A model generated the notes under the pieces. It was not told the DNA's origin, did not search any database, and worked only from the letters and a program-made list of their open reading frames with translations. Shown here piece by piece: positions 38,079-38,602 of a stretch of 38,602 bases of DNA (its first letter is position 1; each line of letters starts with the position of its first letter). This stretch comes from Phycisphaerales bacterium (GTDB lineage Bacteria > Planctomycetota > Phycisphaerae > Phycisphaerales > SM1A02): contig JABABS010000021.1 in NCBI GenBank assembly GCA_014238125.1, forward strand, positions 1-38,602, read 5' to 3'. Position numbers and translations under genes: made by a program.

Positions 38079-38602
38079 ATGAAACAATGTACAAACAGTA
38101 TTTTGATGATTAGTCCGGTGGGCTTTCGGTACAACGAACAGACAGCGACGAATAATTATTACCAACATGTGCTAGAGAATCTCTCTCTAGAACAGGTTCA
38201 AGAAAATGCATTAAACGAGTTTGATAATTTTGTTGCTGTTCTGAAGAACGCTGGATTGAACGTCATTGTTTTTGAGGACACGAAAACGCCAAGTACTCCG
38301 GATTCGATTTTTCCAAATAACTGGGTTTCGTTTCATGCAGATGGCAGAGTCGTTCTGTATCCAATGTTTGCGAAGAACCGAAGAGTAGAACGACGGGCAG
38401 ATATATTGGAGTCACTAGCCAACAAGTATGGGTTCTTGGTCAAAGAAATCCTAGACTACTCCACATTCGAAAACAAAGACGTCTACCTTGAGGGCACAGG
38501 GAGCATGGTGCTCGATCGAACAAATAAACTTTGTTACGCAGCGACCTCAGAACGAACCCATGAAGTTGCAATCGATCAATTTTGTAAGGAATTTGAATAT
38601 GA
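38079..38602 (+). CDS. ctlX: CtlX-like citrulline/arginine-type hydrolase, cut by the window end
   Basis: The first 174 residues of a protein that runs off the right edge. It starts MKQCTNSILMISPVGFRYNE and contains DSIFPNNWVSFHADG, VVLYPMFAKNRRVERR and YLEGTGSMVLDR, which match the citrulline-utilisation hydrolase CtlX group of the amidinotransferase superfamily. The nucleophile Cys would lie beyond the window. The sequence AAGAG lies about six to ten bases before the ATG, which starts directly after the preceding stop. Its neighbour belongs to the same superfamily but is clearly a different subfamily, so they are probably successive or alternative steps of one pathway rather than recent duplicates. 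Confidence 0.87.
   Translation, partial: MKQCTNSILMISPVGFRYNEQTATNNYYQHVLENLSLEQVQENALNEFDNFVAVLKNAGLNVIVFEDTKTPSTPDSIFPNNWVSFHADGRVVLYPMFAKNRRVERRADILESLANKYGFLVKEILDYSTFENKDVYLEGTGSMVLDRTNKLCYAATSERTHEVAIDQFCKEFEY

Overview
The window looks like chromosome from a planctomycete, most likely a marine, AT-rich member of the Phycisphaerae. The evidence is a gene cluster pairing PilB/GspE-type ATPases and PilT with very large pseudopilin-like proteins, a Cys-rich 'GACCL...' repeat type that I associate from memory with Phycisphaerae proteins, a DUF1844 protein, and a Spy-like protein with one EF-hand. The taxonomic call is inference; no marker gene was compared. I saw no tRNA, rRNA, IS element, phage gene or CRISPR array. 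Coding density is very high and no gap exceeds about 180 bases.

Layout. 1-2.25 kb: a YtkA-like lipoprotein (+), facing a di-haem cytochrome c peroxidase and a stand-alone CoaB ligase (-). 2.3-24 kb: a type IV pilus / type II secretion-like locus, all (+): GspE/PilB-1, PilT, a candidate promoter, GspE/PilB-2, GspF/PilC, five pseudopilins, and a 3225-residue GspK-like protein, closed by a terminator-like hairpin. The genes from the second ATPase to GspK are nearly contiguous, mostly with 1-4 base stop/start overlaps, so they are probably one operon of about 18.6 kb. The first ATPase and PilT may be transcribed separately.

The outstanding object is the GspK-like protein. Its N-terminal pilin-like helix, C-terminal GspK-type INTA motif and flanking regions resemble a minor pseudopilin. 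Between residues about 891 and 2237 it carries 31 tandem units of a roughly 43-residue, six-cysteine repeat. GspK homologues sit at the tip of pseudopili, so this locus may build a fibre tipped by a long disulfide-rich rod or adhesin. The other pseudopilins are also two to four times the usual size.

24-38.6 kb is housekeeping and metabolism: uppS; purA with a small FHA protein (-); hemW, an FkbM methyltransferase and a GT-C-like membrane protein (+); DUF1844 (-); a short lipoprotein frame and a SurA-like frame that share one reading frame and look like two halves of one gene; a YraN-like protein; a secreted EF-hand protein with a strong terminator; rlmN with a shortened N-terminus (-); SDR-type threonine dehydrogenase plus 2-amino-3-ketobutyrate CoA ligase (threonine to glycine and acetyl-CoA); and two adjacent guanidino-group hydrolase genes, the second (ctlX) cut by the window end.

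Several first-in-transcript genes lack a Shine-Dalgarno sequence but carry a -10-like hexamer 6-7 bases before the ATG, which suggests leaderless transcripts.
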